This document shows, in pieces, positions 43,549-53,367 of a stretch of 64,000 bases of DNA (position 1 is its first letter; every line of letters starts with the position of its first letter). Origin of the DNA: Bacillus sp. ISL-7 (GTDB lineage Bacteria > Bacillota > Bacilli > Bacillales_B > DSM-18226); contig NZ_JAGGQW010000024.1 of NCBI RefSeq assembly GCF_018613065.1, positions 1 through 64,000 of the forward strand. Direction: 5' to 3'. Both the position numbers and the translations under genes were made by a program. The notes beneath the pieces were generated by a model. The model was given only the letters and a program-made list of their open reading frames with translations, did no database searches and was not told the DNA's origin.

Positions 43549-44740
43549 AATGATCGGCATTGGAGACGAAGGGAAAGTCAGCCTGCTCCCGATGTACGAA
43601 AAGTGGATTAATGAAAGTGAACTATTAATAGGTGGAAAGAGACAGCTTTCCTTTTTTCCTGAATTCGCAGGTGAAAAAATCGCGATTGAAGGCGGGCTTT
43701 CTTCACTCGTCGAACGGATGCAGTCGGAGACGAGAAACGTAGTGATTCTAGCTTCCGGAGACCCGTTGTTCTATGGAATTGGAAGCTATTTATCTTCTAA
43801 AATCGATTTGGATATTTATCCATATTTAAGTTCGATCCAGCTTGCTTTTGCCAGAATGAAAGAAAGATGGCAGGATGCTTATTTTACCAGCGTTCACGGC
43901 AGGAGTATAAAAGGGCTTGCCCAGCGGGTGGATGGAAAAAAAACGGTCGCAATCTTAACCGACACAGAAAATTCCCCAAATAAAATCGCTCAGTATTTGC
44001 TTTCCTTTGGCATGACTGAATATGAGGCGTTTGTGGGAGAGAACCTTGGCAGTGACAAGGAACGATGCCGCTGGTTTACCCTTGATGAAATGAAAGATGA
44101 AGAGTTTTCACCGCTCAATGTGGTGATTCTCAAGAAAAAAGGGGAAAGTCCACATTGGCCGATTGGCATTGACGATTCGGAGTTTTTTCAGCGCAAACCG
44201 GATAAGGGCTTAATTACCAAAAAGGAAATTCGCACACTAAGCATTAGTGCCCTAAGGTTAATGGAAGACAGTACGGTTTGGGATATTGGCACATGCACAG
44301 GTTCTGTTGCGATTGAGGCTGCGAAAATCGCCAGGGAAGGACAAGTGTTTGCCATCGAAAAGAACGAGGGCGACCTGGAAAACTGTAAGCAAAATTTAGC
44401 CAAGTTCCGTGTGGATGCAACATTCGTTCACGGGAAAGCACCAGAGGGATTAGATACCTTCCCAGATCCGGATGCGGTTTTTATTGGCGGGACGGCAGGC
44501 GGGATGGAAGACATTTTGGATATTTGCTGCAGCCGCTTGAAAGCGTGTGGACGCATTGTCTTAAATGCCGTCACGATTGAAAATCTTTCCGAAGCGATGA
44601 TGGCGTTTAAAGAGCGGGGATATGAGACGAATATTACTCTCGCGCAAATATCCAGAAGCAAACCTATTTTGAATCTGACAAGATTTGATGCATTAAATCC
44701 GATTTACATAATAGAGGCATGGCGCAAGGAAGGGGAGTAA
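43535..44740 (+). CDS. cbiET: CbiET, C5/C15-methyltransferase and decarboxylase fusion
   Basis: 401 residues in two domains. CbiE (about 1-205) is a tetrapyrrole methylase with [15 protein letters not shown]. CbiT (about 215-400) is a class I SAM enzyme with the binding loop [17 protein letters not shown] near 249 and [15 protein letters not shown] near 310. Together they methylate C5 and C15 and decarboxylate the C12 acetate. Fusion as in B. megaterium CbiET and aerobic CobL. Starts inside cbiD. Confidence 0.92.
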   Translation: MASIKMIGIGDEGKVSLLPMYEKWINESELLIGGKRQLSFFPEFAGEKIAIEGGLSSLVERMQSETRNVVILASGDPLFYGIGSYLSSKIDLDIYPYLSSIQLAFARMKERWQDAYFTSVHGRSIKGLAQRVDGKKTVAILTDTENSPNKIAQYLLSFGMTEYEAFVGENLGSDKERCRWFTLDEMKDEEFSPLNVVILKKKGESPHWPIGIDDSEFFQRKPDKGLITKKEIRTLSISALRLMEDSTVWDIGTCTGSVAIEAAKIAREGQVFAIEKNEGDLENCKQNLAKFRVDATFVHGKAPEGLDTFPDPDAVFIGGTAGGMEDILDICCSRLKACGRIVLNAVTIENLSEAMMAFKERGYETNITLAQISRSKPILNLTRFDALNPIYIIEAWRKEGE

Positions 44741-44742
44741 AC

Positions 44743-45444
44743 ATGTTAGGTACATTATACGGCCTTGGGGTTGGCCCGGGGGATCCAGAGCTTATTACCG
44801 TTAAGGCGTTTCGTAAATTAAAGGAATCACCAGTGATTGCCTATCCGAAAAAACAAAAGGGCAGCAAAAGCTATGCCCATCGTATCATTGATGTCTATTT
44901 TCAGCCGAACGAAAAAGAAATGCTGGGCCTTGTCTTTCCGATGACGAAGGATCCAGCCACATTGGAAAGAAAATGGACAGAAACCGTGGAAAATGTGTGG
45001 GAGAAACTGCAGGAGGGAAAGGATGTCGCTTTTGTTACTGAAGGGGATCCTCTTTTATACAGCACGTTTATTCATATGATGCGTTTAATGCAGGAAAAGT
45101 ATCCGCAGGTTCCGATTGAAGTCGTTCCAGGGATTTCGTCCATCAATGGGGCGGCTTCTAGGCTGGGAATTCCATTGGCAGATGGGGATGAGCATGTGGC
45201 GATTGTTCCAGCACGGGATGACTATGAAACCATGAAAAAAGTCATTCAAGACAATGATTGTGTCATTTTTATAAAAGTAGCGAAAGTCATTGATTTGATG
45301 CTGGAAGTATTACGTGATTTAGATTTGCTTGACAAGGCTTCAGTCGTCACAAAGGTAACGTCGGATGAGGAGATTATTTGGCGGGCAGATGAGCTCGAAG
45401 GAGCAGAGCTTGAATACTTAACATTAATGGTGGTGAGAAAATGA
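44743..45444 (+). CDS. cbiL: CbiL, cobalt-factor II C20-methyltransferase
   Basis: 233 residues from ATG 44743 (GGGGAGTAAAC upstream), two bases after the cbiET stop. Tetrapyrrole methylase motifs: YGLGVGPGDPELITVKAFRK at the start, VTEGDPLLYSTF near 95 and VVPGISSINGAASRLGIPL near 127. It adds the C20 methyl group that is later lost on ring contraction. Confidence 0.92.
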   Translation: MLGTLYGLGVGPGDPELITVKAFRKLKESPVIAYPKKQKGSKSYAHRIIDVYFQPNEKEMLGLVFPMTKDPATLERKWTETVENVWEKLQEGKDVAFVTEGDPLLYSTFIHMMRLMQEKYPQVPIEVVPGISSINGAASRLGIPLADGDEHVAIVPARDDYETMKKVIQDNDCVIFIKVAKVIDLMLEVLRDLDLLDKASVVTKVTSDEEIIWRADELEGAELEYLTLMVVRK

Positions 45445-46214
45445 AGCTTTATATCATTGGTGCAGGACCAGGCGATCCTGATTTAATCACGGTAAAAGGT
45501 CTTCAGCATCTTCAGGAGGCAGATGTCGTTCTTTATGCGGATTCTCTTGTAAACGAAGACTTAATTGCTAAAGCAAAACCTTCTGCCGAAATATTGAAAA
45601 CCGCCGGGATGCATTTAGAAGAAATGGTTGACGTCATGGCAGACCGAATCCAGCAAGGGAAAAAGGTCGTTCGTGTCCACACGGGCGATCCAGCTGTCTA
45701 TGGGGCGATTATGGAACAAATCGTCTTGTTAAAAAAGAAAGGAATCGAAGTAGAGATTGTTCCGGGTGTGAGCTCAGTGTTTGCAGCCGCCGCGGCCGCT
45801 CAAGCTGAGCTGACGATTCCTGATTTAACGCAAACCTTGATCCTGACAAGAGCCGAGGGCAGGACACCTGTGCCAGAATTTGAAAAGCTGGCGGATTTAG
45901 CCAAACATCATTGCACAATTGCGCTTTTCTTAAGTGCCACGTTAACGAAAAAGCTTGTCAAGGAATTGACCGGGGCTGGCTGGAGCAAGGATACCCCTGT
46001 TGCGGTCGTTTATAAAGCGTCGTGGCCGGATCAAAAAATTGTCCGGACTACACTGGAACGGTTGGACGAAGATATGCGGGTGAATGGGATTCGTAAACAG
46101 GCGATGATCTTAGCCGGCTGGGCGCTAGATGAAAACATTCACGAACAAGATTATCGTTCCAAGCTGTATGACAAAACATTTACACATGGATTCCGCCGGG
46201 GGGTGGAGTCGTAA
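45441..46214 (+). CDS. cbiF: CbiF, cobalt-precorrin-4 C11-methyltransferase
   Basis: 257 residues. Opens MKLYIIGAGPGDPDLITVKG and has RVHTGDPAVYGAIMEQIVLL and VPGVSSVFAAAAAAQAELTI, the CobM/CbiF pattern. It methylates C11. ATGA overlap with cbiL and TAATG junction with cbiG. Confidence 0.93.
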   Translation: MKLYIIGAGPGDPDLITVKGLQHLQEADVVLYADSLVNEDLIAKAKPSAEILKTAGMHLEEMVDVMADRIQQGKKVVRVHTGDPAVYGAIMEQIVLLKKKGIEVEIVPGVSSVFAAAAAAQAELTIPDLTQTLILTRAEGRTPVPEFEKLADLAKHHCTIALFLSATLTKKLVKELTGAGWSKDTPVAVVYKASWPDQKIVRTTLERLDEDMRVNGIRKQAMILAGWALDENIHEQDYRSKLYDKTFTHGFRRGVES

Positions 46215-47335
46215 TGATCGAGCTCCAAGAAGCGCAAAGGGCGGTCATTCAGCAGAAGGGTGACTATGCCGTTGTTGCGATTACAAAGCATGGGGTTGAA
46301 CTGGCCCGCAAACTGGGACATTCGTTTCAACATGCCGATGTGTACTATATGGCGAAGTTTGAAAAAGGAGATGAAAGGGACAAGGACATCCAGTTATTCA
46401 CCGGAAGCGTTCGCCTTCTCCTGCCCTCTCTTTTTGAGGCCTATAAGGGGCTGATCATCATCATTTCCCTTGGAGCCGTGGTCCGAATGATTGCGCCTAT
46501 TTTAAAGGATAAAAAAACAGATCCTGCCGTTGTCGTTATCGACGATAAGGGCGAACATGTGATCAGCGTGCTGTCAGGCCATATCGGCGGTGCCAATGAA
46601 CTAACGAAAGAAGTGGCGGCCGCCCTAAAGGCCCGCCCCATTATAACCACCGCTTCAGATGTACAGGAAACGATTGCGGTTGATTTGTTCGGAAAACGGT
46701 TTGGCTGGATTTGGGACTCGGCTGAAAAGCTGACGCCCGTTAGCGCTTCGGTTGTGAACGAAGAAACAATTGCCGTGGTCCAGGAGTCAGGTGAAAAAGG
46801 CTGGTGGCCATATGGCCGCCCGCTCCCGGGAAATATTCAGCCGTATTCATCGATCCAAGAAGCTCTGGCACAAAAGCCAGATGCAGCCCTAGTAGTAACC
46901 CATCGGAATTTATCCGAAGACGAAACGGAGATTTTACATAATGGTGTTTTATATCGACCAAAGGTGATTGTCCTTGGAATGGGCTGCAACCGCGGGACAA
47001 CTGCAGCTGAAATCGAAGCAGTAATCGATGAAACGCTTGAGGAATTACGGTTTTCGAAAAAAAGTGTCAAAGCGGTTTGCACGATTGATCTAAAAAAGGA
47101 TGAAGCGGGACTGCTCGAAGTGGTAAATAAAAACCGCTGGGAGTTTATTTATTACACACCAGTTGAATTGAATGCCATTAAACTTCAGAACCCTTCTGAA
47201 ACGGTTTTTAAATATACCGGTGCGTACGGTGTCAGTGAGCCGGCAGCCTTATTGTACAGCGGTGCGGAACAGTTAGCGCTAATGAAGAAGAAATCAGGTA
47301 ATGTCACCATTTCAGTAGCGGTGATTCCCAATTGA
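46214..47335 (+). CDS. cbiG: CbiG, cobalt-precorrin-5A hydrolase
   Basis: 373 residues. The N-terminal half has IIISLGAVVRMIAPIL and GHIGGANELTKEVAAAL, and the C-terminal CobE-like half VIVLGMGCNRGTTAAEIEAV. CbiG opens the lactone and releases acetaldehyde in the early-cobalt route. Start ATG 46214 shares one base with the cbiF stop. Confidence 0.92.
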   Translation: MIELQEAQRAVIQQKGDYAVVAITKHGVELARKLGHSFQHADVYYMAKFEKGDERDKDIQLFTGSVRLLLPSLFEAYKGLIIIISLGAVVRMIAPILKDKKTDPAVVVIDDKGEHVISVLSGHIGGANELTKEVAAALKARPIITTASDVQETIAVDLFGKRFGWIWDSAEKLTPVSASVVNEETIAVVQESGEKGWWPYGRPLPGNIQPYSSIQEALAQKPDAALVVTHRNLSEDETEILHNGVLYRPKVIVLGMGCNRGTTAAEIEAVIDETLEELRFSKKSVKAVCTIDLKKDEAGLLEVVNKNRWEFIYYTPVELNAIKLQNPSETVFKYTGAYGVSEPAALLYSGAEQLALMKKKSGNVTISVAVIPN

Positions 47336-47352
47336 TAGAGGAGGGAAATAGA

Positions 47353-48723
47353 ATGTCTAGTCGCAGACTTGTAATTGCAGGGACAGGCAGCGGTGTCGGG
47401 AAAACAACCCTGACGATTGGGCTGATGTCGGCTTTAAGGAAAAAGGGCTATACTGTCCAGGGCTTTAAATGCGGTCCAGATTATATCGACCCGACCTATC
47501 ATACGGCCGTCACGGGAAGAACGTCAAGAAACATTGACAGCTGGATGCTCAACCACGAGATGGTCAAAGAGATTGTCAACCGCGCAAGTGTTGGGGCGGA
47601 TATTTCCGTTATCGAAGGGGTAATGGGATTCTTTGATGGGAAAAATCCACTCAACAATACGGGCTCGACAGCTGAAATCAGTCTCATCACAGAAAGTCCG
47701 GTCATTTTGGTCGTGAATTGTGCCAGCATGGCCCGTAGTGCGGCTGCCATTGTGAAGGGATTTCAAACGTTTCTGGAGGAAGCCAATATTATCGGGGTAA
47801 TCGCCAATCGGGTGGGCAGCGAAGGGCATTTTAAAATCGTCCAAACCGCGATTGAGCAAGAATGCGGTATCCCCGTCCTTGGCCATTTGAAAAGAAACGA
47901 GGAACTCTCGATTCCGGAACGGCATTTAGGGTTGATACCCTCCGTTGAACGAGGAGAATTGGATCCATTTTTTGAGCAGCTTGGTGATTTAGTGCTTGAA
48001 ACCGTCGATGTAGATTCTTTATATGAGCTGGCGAAAGCTTCCCCTTTAAAGGTAAAAGAATCCCAGTTTAAGAGAGCAGAGCAGGCAACTGTAAAAATTG
48101 CAGTCGCACGAGATGCCGCCTTTAATTTTTACTATCAGGAAAACCTCGACATGTTAGCAGCGGCCGGAGCTGAGCTGATCGAGTTCTCTCCATTAAAAGG
48201 TGAATGCCTGCCGGAACAAGTCGATGGCTTGTATATCGGCGGCGGGTTCCCAGAGGAATTTGCCGAGGAGCTGACCAAACAGACAAATGTAAAGGACTCG
48301 ATTCGAACAGCCATTGAAAAAGGATTGCCAACCTTGGCAGAATGCGGCGGGTTTATGTACTTAACCGAATCGTTGGAAACAACGGATGAAACGAGTTACA
48401 AAATGGTCGGGATCATTCCCGGAAAGGTGAAAATGCAGACAAAACTTGCGGCTTTGGGATACCGGGAAATCACTGCAGAAGGAGAAAATTTCTTGTTAGC
48501 GGGAAATCTGAAAGCAAGAGGTCATGAATTTCACTACTCTACCTTTCATCCGAGAACAGACTTTGACCCGGCCTATCAAACGAAAGGAATGCGTGGGTTT
48601 AAGCAGGAGGGCTATCGGAAAGGGAATTTAATTGCAGGTTATACCCATTTTCATTTTGGCTCTTGCCCTGAGCTTGTGGAAAATTGGGTGAAGAAATGTA
48701 AGGGGTTCAAAGAAAATGGTTAA
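47353..48723 (+). CDS. cbiA: CbiA, cobyrinate a,c-diamide synthase
   Basis: 456 residues. The P-loop IAGTGSGVGKTTLTIGL starts near residue 8, and the class I glutamine amidotransferase-like domain (about 245-450) has nucleophile Cys in LAECGGFMYL (near 333). It amidates the a and c side chains with ATP and glutamine. I chose ATG 47353 with GAGGAGGG over the upstream TTG at 47332. It overlaps cbiP by eight bases. Confidence 0.92.
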   Translation: MSSRRLVIAGTGSGVGKTTLTIGLMSALRKKGYTVQGFKCGPDYIDPTYHTAVTGRTSRNIDSWMLNHEMVKEIVNRASVGADISVIEGVMGFFDGKNPLNNTGSTAEISLITESPVILVVNCASMARSAAAIVKGFQTFLEEANIIGVIANRVGSEGHFKIVQTAIEQECGIPVLGHLKRNEELSIPERHLGLIPSVERGELDPFFEQLGDLVLETVDVDSLYELAKASPLKVKESQFKRAEQATVKIAVARDAAFNFYYQENLDMLAAAGAELIEFSPLKGECLPEQVDGLYIGGGFPEEFAEELTKQTNVKDSIRTAIEKGLPTLAECGGFMYLTESLETTDETSYKMVGIIPGKVKMQTKLAALGYREITAEGENFLLAGNLKARGHEFHYSTFHPRTDFDPAYQTKGMRGFKQEGYRKGNLIAGYTHFHFGSCPELVENWVKKCKGFKENG

Positions 48724-50233
48724 AGCTCTACCACTTATGTTTCAAGGGACTAATTCGGATGTCGGCAAAAGTGTCGTCGTGACGGCCTTTTGCCGGATTT
48801 TCTCTCAGGATGGACATACAACGGTTCCGTTTAAATCACAAAATATGGCGTTAAATTCCTATATTACCGTGGACGGAAAAGAAATCGGCAGAGCCCAGGG
48901 AGTTCAGGCCGAAGCCGCAGGGATTCAGGCAACCACGGATATGAACCCGATTCTACTAAAGCCGAACCGGGATAACCAATCCCAAATTGTCGTCCATGGT
49001 AAACCATTTAAGAATATGGAAGCAGGAAGGTACCGCCAGGAATTCTTTCAAACGGGATTGACACTGATTCAACAATCACTCTCCACCCTGTCCCAAAATT
49101 ATGAACGGATTGTCATCGAAGGGGCAGGCAGTCCGGCCGAGATTAATCTCAATGATCGGGAATTGGTCAATATGCGGGTCGCTAAAATGGCGGATGCCCC
49201 TGTGATCCTGATTGGGGATATCGAAAAAGGCGGAGTGTTTGCTAGTTTAGTAGGAACCCTCCAACTGATGGAACCAGCGGACCGCGACCGAGTGATAGGC
49301 GTGATTATCAATAAATTCCGCGGCGATATCCGCCTGCTGGAATCCGGATTAACGTGGTTTGAGGAGTATTCAGGTAAACCAGTTCTCGGCGTGATTCCTT
49401 ACTTGGAAAATTTAAATATTGATGCCGAGGATTCCGTGATTTTAAATCAATATACTTCCACACAAAATACCGAAAAAGAATTGGATATCGCGGTGATCCA
49501 GTATCCGAAAATCTCCAATTTCACCGATGTCGACCCGTTTTTTGCCGAGCCGGATTGTCATGTCCGTTTTATAACGAGAGCGGATCAATTACACGACCCA
49601 GATTTAGTGATTCTCCCTGGCAGCAAGAATACAATTGAAGATTTGCTGTTTTTAAGAAAGAGCGGCATCGCTCAAAAAATAGCAGAATTACAGAAAAAGA
49701 AACACTCCGTTCTTTTCGGGATCTGCGGCGGCTATCAAATGCTCGGGGATAAAATTGAGGATCCGTTAGCGATCGAGTCGCTCCATCAAGCAATCGATGG
49801 CCTTCGGTTACTGCCAATTGAAACGACCATTACGAAAGAAAAGACGACAATCCTATCAAATGGGATGTTGCATCTTTTCGGAAAAAATTTTCATGTGACA
49901 GGTTACGAGATTCATATGGGTGAAACCTTGACGACAGGAGCGTCCCAAGGGCTTATTTTTACGAATGAAAAATGGGATGGCTGTTATTCTTCAGACGAAA
50001 CCATCATTGGCACTTATTTTCATGGGATATTTCATAATGATGAATTTCGCGAGGAATTGCTTAATCAGATCCGTCGCAAAAAGGGGTTGGAGCCCATCCA
50101 TAACCGCCCATCTTTTAACCAATTGAGGGAAGAGGCGTTTGACCGTCTGGCAGAACATGTTAGGGAACATGTAAAACTCGATGTCATTGAACAATTAATG
50201 AAGGATTACCACAAAAGGGGGATCACCCAATGA
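48716..50233 (+). CDS. cbiP: CbiP/CobQ, adenosylcobyric acid synthase
   Basis: 505 residues. The nucleotide-binding start MFQGTNSDVGKSVVVTAFCR, the motif PFKSQNMALNSY and amidotransferase nucleophile Cys in FGICGGYQMLGD (about 341) are all present. It amidates side chains b, d, e and g. Not part of the B. megaterium cbi operon as I recall it, so with cobT it is an insertion between cbiA and cobA here. Confidence 0.92.
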   Translation: MVKALPLMFQGTNSDVGKSVVVTAFCRIFSQDGHTTVPFKSQNMALNSYITVDGKEIGRAQGVQAEAAGIQATTDMNPILLKPNRDNQSQIVVHGKPFKNMEAGRYRQEFFQTGLTLIQQSLSTLSQNYERIVIEGAGSPAEINLNDRELVNMRVAKMADAPVILIGDIEKGGVFASLVGTLQLMEPADRDRVIGVIINKFRGDIRLLESGLTWFEEYSGKPVLGVIPYLENLNIDAEDSVILNQYTSTQNTEKELDIAVIQYPKISNFTDVDPFFAEPDCHVRFITRADQLHDPDLVILPGSKNTIEDLLFLRKSGIAQKIAELQKKKHSVLFGICGGYQMLGDKIEDPLAIESLHQAIDGLRLLPIETTITKEKTTILSNGMLHLFGKNFHVTGYEIHMGETLTTGASQGLIFTNEKWDGCYSSDETIIGTYFHGIFHNDEFREELLNQIRRKKGLEPIHNRPSFNQLREEAFDRLAEHVREHVKLDVIEQLMKDYHKRGITQ

Positions 50234-51270
50234 ATAGCATAAAAACAGCGATACAACCTCTCGATAGAGAAATGGGGCAGCAAGTTCGTGAGTATATCGA
50301 TACGTTAACCAAACCTCCGGGCAGTTTGGGGAGATTAGAGGAAATAGCCATTCAACTGGCGGAAATGACATCTGAAGCCTTTCCGGTCGTGTCACCGCCT
50401 GGAGTGATCGTGTTTGCCGCTGATCATGGCGTGGTCGAAGAAGGGGTGTCCGCTTTTCCGCAGGAAGTAACTGTGCAAATGGTTATGAATTTTTTAAACA
50501 GCGGTGCGGCCATCAATGTCTTTAGCCGGCAAATCGGGGCTATGTTTGAAGTGGTCGATATCGGTGTCGCAGCAGATATTGAGGCTGAAGGGTTTGTGAA
50601 TCGGAAAATTCGCTATGGAACCAACAATATTTGCCAGCAGGATGCAATGACAAGAGAAGAGGCCGAACAAGCCATCGCCGTTGGCTATGAACGGGCGGAA
50701 CAGATGATTCAACAGGGAATCAAATGCTTAATTGTTGGTGAAATGGGGATTGGCAATACGACGCCAAGCAGTGCGATCGCAGCGGTTTTAAGCGGACAGG
50801 ACATCAGTGCTCTTGTCGGCCGAGGAACAGGGATTGCGATAGAAAAAATCCGGCATAAGCAAGAGGTCATCACACGGGCACTGAAGGAAAGAAACCCTGA
50901 CCGGAAGGATCCAATCGATATCTTAGCTAAACTTGGCGGTTTGGAAATAGCCGGTATGACCGGTGCAATGCTCTCCGCCGCTCGGAACCGGATCCCGATA
51001 TTGGTAGATGGATTTATTTGCACGGTAGCAGCTCTTTTGGCAAGGGAAATCTGTGCGACAGCAGCGGATTATATGATAGTCGGTCATCGTTCCGTCGAGC
51101 CTGGACATGAAATTGCGCTGCAGTTATTAGGCAAGAAACCACTCCTTGATTTAGATTTGCGGCTTGGCGAAGGAAGCGGGGCAGCAGTGGCCTTTCCAAT
51201 CATACAATCAGCGGCCTTAATGCTGAAAGAAATGGCCACCTTTGCATCGGCCGGAATTTCTAATGAGTAA
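50230..51270 (+). CDS. cobT: CobT, nicotinate-nucleotide:DMB phosphoribosyltransferase
   Basis: 346 residues. Signature pieces TLTKPPGSLGRLEEIAIQLA, VFAADHGVVEEGVSAFPQEV, GEMGIGNTTPSSAIAAVL and RLGEGSGAAVAFPI, with the catalytic Glu in the last motif. It activates the lower-ligand base (DMB) to alpha-ribazole phosphate. Overlaps cbiP by four bases. Notable because bluB, which makes DMB in aerobes, survives here only as a stub. Confidence 0.93.
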   Translation: MNSIKTAIQPLDREMGQQVREYIDTLTKPPGSLGRLEEIAIQLAEMTSEAFPVVSPPGVIVFAADHGVVEEGVSAFPQEVTVQMVMNFLNSGAAINVFSRQIGAMFEVVDIGVAADIEAEGFVNRKIRYGTNNICQQDAMTREEAEQAIAVGYERAEQMIQQGIKCLIVGEMGIGNTTPSSAIAAVLSGQDISALVGRGTGIAIEKIRHKQEVITRALKERNPDRKDPIDILAKLGGLEIAGMTGAMLSAARNRIPILVDGFICTVAALLAREICATAADYMIVGHRSVEPGHEIALQLLGKKPLLDLDLRLGEGSGAAVAFPIIQSAALMLKEMATFASAGISNE

Positions 51271-51290
51271 CGTAGGAAAGGAGTGAGAAG

Positions 51291-52076
51291 ATGACAAATG
51301 GAAAAGTGTATCTTGTTGGTGCTGGACCGGGAGACCCTAGGCTGATCACGGTTTATGGGATGGAGTGTATCCAGCAGGCGGATGTGATTTTATATGACCG
51401 CTTAGTAAATGAGGAACTGCTGAAATATGCAAAGGCGGAGGCAGAGCTGATATTTTGCGGCAAACAGCCAGGAAGACATCAGATCATTCAAGATCAAATT
51501 CACGAGCTGTTAATTGAAAAAGCCAGTCAGGGCAAGATTGTCACCAGATTAAAAGGAGGCGATCCCTGTATTTTCGGCCGTGTCGGTGAAGAAGCGGAAA
51601 TTCTCGCGGAACATGGGATCCGCTATGAAATGGTGCCGGGGATTACAGCTGGTATTGCAGCGCCTGCTTATGCCGGAATTCCGGTGACCCACCGCGATTA
51701 TGCTTCCTCCTTCGCGATCGTCACTGGCCACAGCCGAGCGGAAAAGGATGAGGATCAATTAAATTGGCCAGCCCTCGCTCAAGGAATCGATACGATTGCC
51801 TTTTATATGGGAATTGGGAATTTACCCTATATTGTTTCGAGATTAATCGAGAATGGAAAAAACCCTGATACGAAAGCAGCGATTATCCAATGGGGGACGA
51901 CAACCAAGCAGAAGACGGTGACCGGAAGTTTAAAGGATATCGAAGTCCGGGTCCTTGAAGCTGGGATTACTCATCCGGCGATTGTTCTGGTGGGTGATGT
52001 GGTCGGCCTGCGCGAGAAATTACGCTGGTTTCAAGAAGCAGAAGAAAAACAAGAAGTAGGAATAGGGAGGGACTAA
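51291..52076 (+). CDS. cobA: Uroporphyrinogen-III C-methyltransferase
   Basis: 261 residues, the CysG(A)/SUMT enzyme. Motifs VYLVGAGPGDPRLITVYG, VTRLKGGDPCIFGRVGEEAE and VPGITAGIAAPAYAGIPVTH. It makes precorrin-2, the branch point to cobalamin and siroheme, by methylating C2 and C7. Called cysGA in the B. megaterium operon. One base separates it from cbiY. Confidence 0.93.
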   Translation: MTNGKVYLVGAGPGDPRLITVYGMECIQQADVILYDRLVNEELLKYAKAEAELIFCGKQPGRHQIIQDQIHELLIEKASQGKIVTRLKGGDPCIFGRVGEEAEILAEHGIRYEMVPGITAGIAAPAYAGIPVTHRDYASSFAIVTGHSRAEKDEDQLNWPALAQGIDTIAFYMGIGNLPYIVSRLIENGKNPDTKAAIIQWGTTTKQKTVTGSLKDIEVRVLEAGITHPAIVLVGDVVGLREKLRWFQEAEEKQEVGIGRD

Positions 52077-52077
52077 G

Positions 52078-52647
52078 ATGTCGATTATAGCGGAAATCAA
52101 AAATCGAAGAGCGATCCGTGATTATGAGGCGCGAGAGGTCGAAGATGAAAAGATTCACAGCTTATTAGAAGCAGCGACATGGGCACCGAATGACCGGATG
52201 CGGGAACCATGGAGCTTTTATGTTATTAAAGGCGAAGCAAAAAAACAATATGAGGCGTTGGCCTATGAATACTTACAGGAACGCTTTCCAACCAAACCAA
52301 ATTTAATCGAAAGCTCCTTAAAAGTGCTAAAAACCACACCGGTTCATATTGTCGTTACAGCCGACATCGTTCCAGGCGATGAAGAGGCCTCTGCCGATAA
52401 TGAATATGCCGTATGCTGTGCAATCCATTCGATGTGGCTTGCCGCCAAAGAATTGGGACTAGGGCTGGTCTGGAGGACAAGGGGCGTCGGACTTGTTCGC
52501 GACCAACGAATGGTTGAGTTTATTGGATCACCTGAAAACAAGAAAATTATCGGAAATTTGTTTATCGGTTATCCCGATCCAGAAGTATTAAAAAAGGCGA
52601 AAGTGCCGGCTCGGACATCCTTTGAAGAAAAAACAGTCTGGCTGTAA
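52078..52647 (+). CDS. cbiY: CbiY, nitroreductase-family protein
   Basis: 189 residues, FMN-dependent nitroreductase fold: IKNRRAIRDYEAREVEDEKI at the start, AATWAPNDRMREPWSFYVI near 35, and AAKELGLGLVWRTRGVG. In B. megaterium a gene of this type (cbiY) sits at the same place between cysGA and btuR. Its role is not proven; a cobalt or flavin reductase serving adenosylation is the usual guess. It is not BluB, whose N terminus differs. Confidence 0.85.
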   Translation: MSIIAEIKNRRAIRDYEAREVEDEKIHSLLEAATWAPNDRMREPWSFYVIKGEAKKQYEALAYEYLQERFPTKPNLIESSLKVLKTTPVHIVVTADIVPGDEEASADNEYAVCCAIHSMWLAAKELGLGLVWRTRGVGLVRDQRMVEFIGSPENKKIIGNLFIGYPDPEVLKKAKVPARTSFEEKTVWL

Positions 52648-52662
52648 CGAGGAGCGAAGCGG

Positions 52663-53220
52663 ATGGAAGAGGTAACAGAAAAAAAAGTAAAGCGCGGTCT
52701 TACATTAGTTTATACCGGTGATGGAAAAGGGAAAACGACGGCAGCCCTTGGGCTCGCCGTTCGTGCCGCCGGCCGGGGAAAACGGGTACTCATGATTCAA
52801 TTTATTAAATCGCCTGATCGAACGTACGGAGAAAAAATTACGTTCGAGAAATTGGGGATTGAAATCGTACAGACAGGAGTCGGCTTTACGTGGACGAAGA
52901 CACCGGTGGAACATCGGGGAGCCCTAAAAACAGCGTGGGCGTTAACGAAAGAAAAGGTACTGTTTGGCGGCTACGATGTTGTCATTTTAGATGAACTGAA
53001 TAATGCGCTCGCGATTGATAAATTCCCGATTGACGATGTCCTTCCGTTGACAGAAGTACTGGAGTTGATTCAGCAGCGCCCCAAGGGGATGCACCTGGTC
53101 ATTACCGGACGGTCTGCTAAAGAGGAGATCATCACTTGCGCTGATTTAGTAACCGAAATGAAGCCCGTTAAGCACTATTATAATGAAGGAATTTCTGCCG
53201 TGATGGGAATTGAGTTTTAA
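52663..53220 (+). CDS. btuR: BtuR/CobO, corrinoid adenosyltransferase
   Basis: 185 residues with the inverted-type P-loop GDGKGKTTAALG at 19-30 and VVILDELNNALAID near 107. It transfers the adenosyl group from ATP to cob(I)yrinic acid a,c-diamide. GAGGAGC-type ribosome site upstream. Its stop TAA shares a base with the ATG of the next, truncated ORF. Confidence 0.93.
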   Translation: MEEVTEKKVKRGLTLVYTGDGKGKTTAALGLAVRAAGRGKRVLMIQFIKSPDRTYGEKITFEKLGIEIVQTGVGFTWTKTPVEHRGALKTAWALTKEKVLFGGYDVVILDELNNALAIDKFPIDDVLPLTEVLELIQQRPKGMHLVITGRSAKEEIITCADLVTEMKPVKHYYNEGISAVMGIEF

Positions 53221-53363
53221 TGGTCTACATTGAAAAATTTAGACATGGCGGCGATTTACTGACGGCCAGGCAACTGTTTCGTAAAGATTCTATTTCGGTG
53301 TACCTTCTGAGCGAGCAAAGATGGGCGAACCGTTGCGGTACATTGAAGGCATTGGGAGTCTAA
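53220..53363 (+). pseudogene. N-terminal stub resembling CobD
   Basis: A 47-codon ORF joined to btuR by TAATG. Its start reads MVYIEKFRHGGDLLTARQLF; CobD threonine-phosphate decarboxylases begin with HGG(N/D) and an A-rich helix in the same place. After about residue 26 the likeness ends (VYLLSEQRWANRCGTLKALG), as if the body were deleted and out-of-context DNA joined. CobD would use the product of PduX, encoded next, which supports the identification. Alternatively a short novel protein. Confidence 0.45.
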
Positions 53364-53367
53364 TTAT

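Noticed and set aside
52078..52647. BluB identity for the nitroreductase-like gene
   Set aside because: BluB is in the same superfamily, but this gene's N terminus and its place between cobA and btuR match CbiY.
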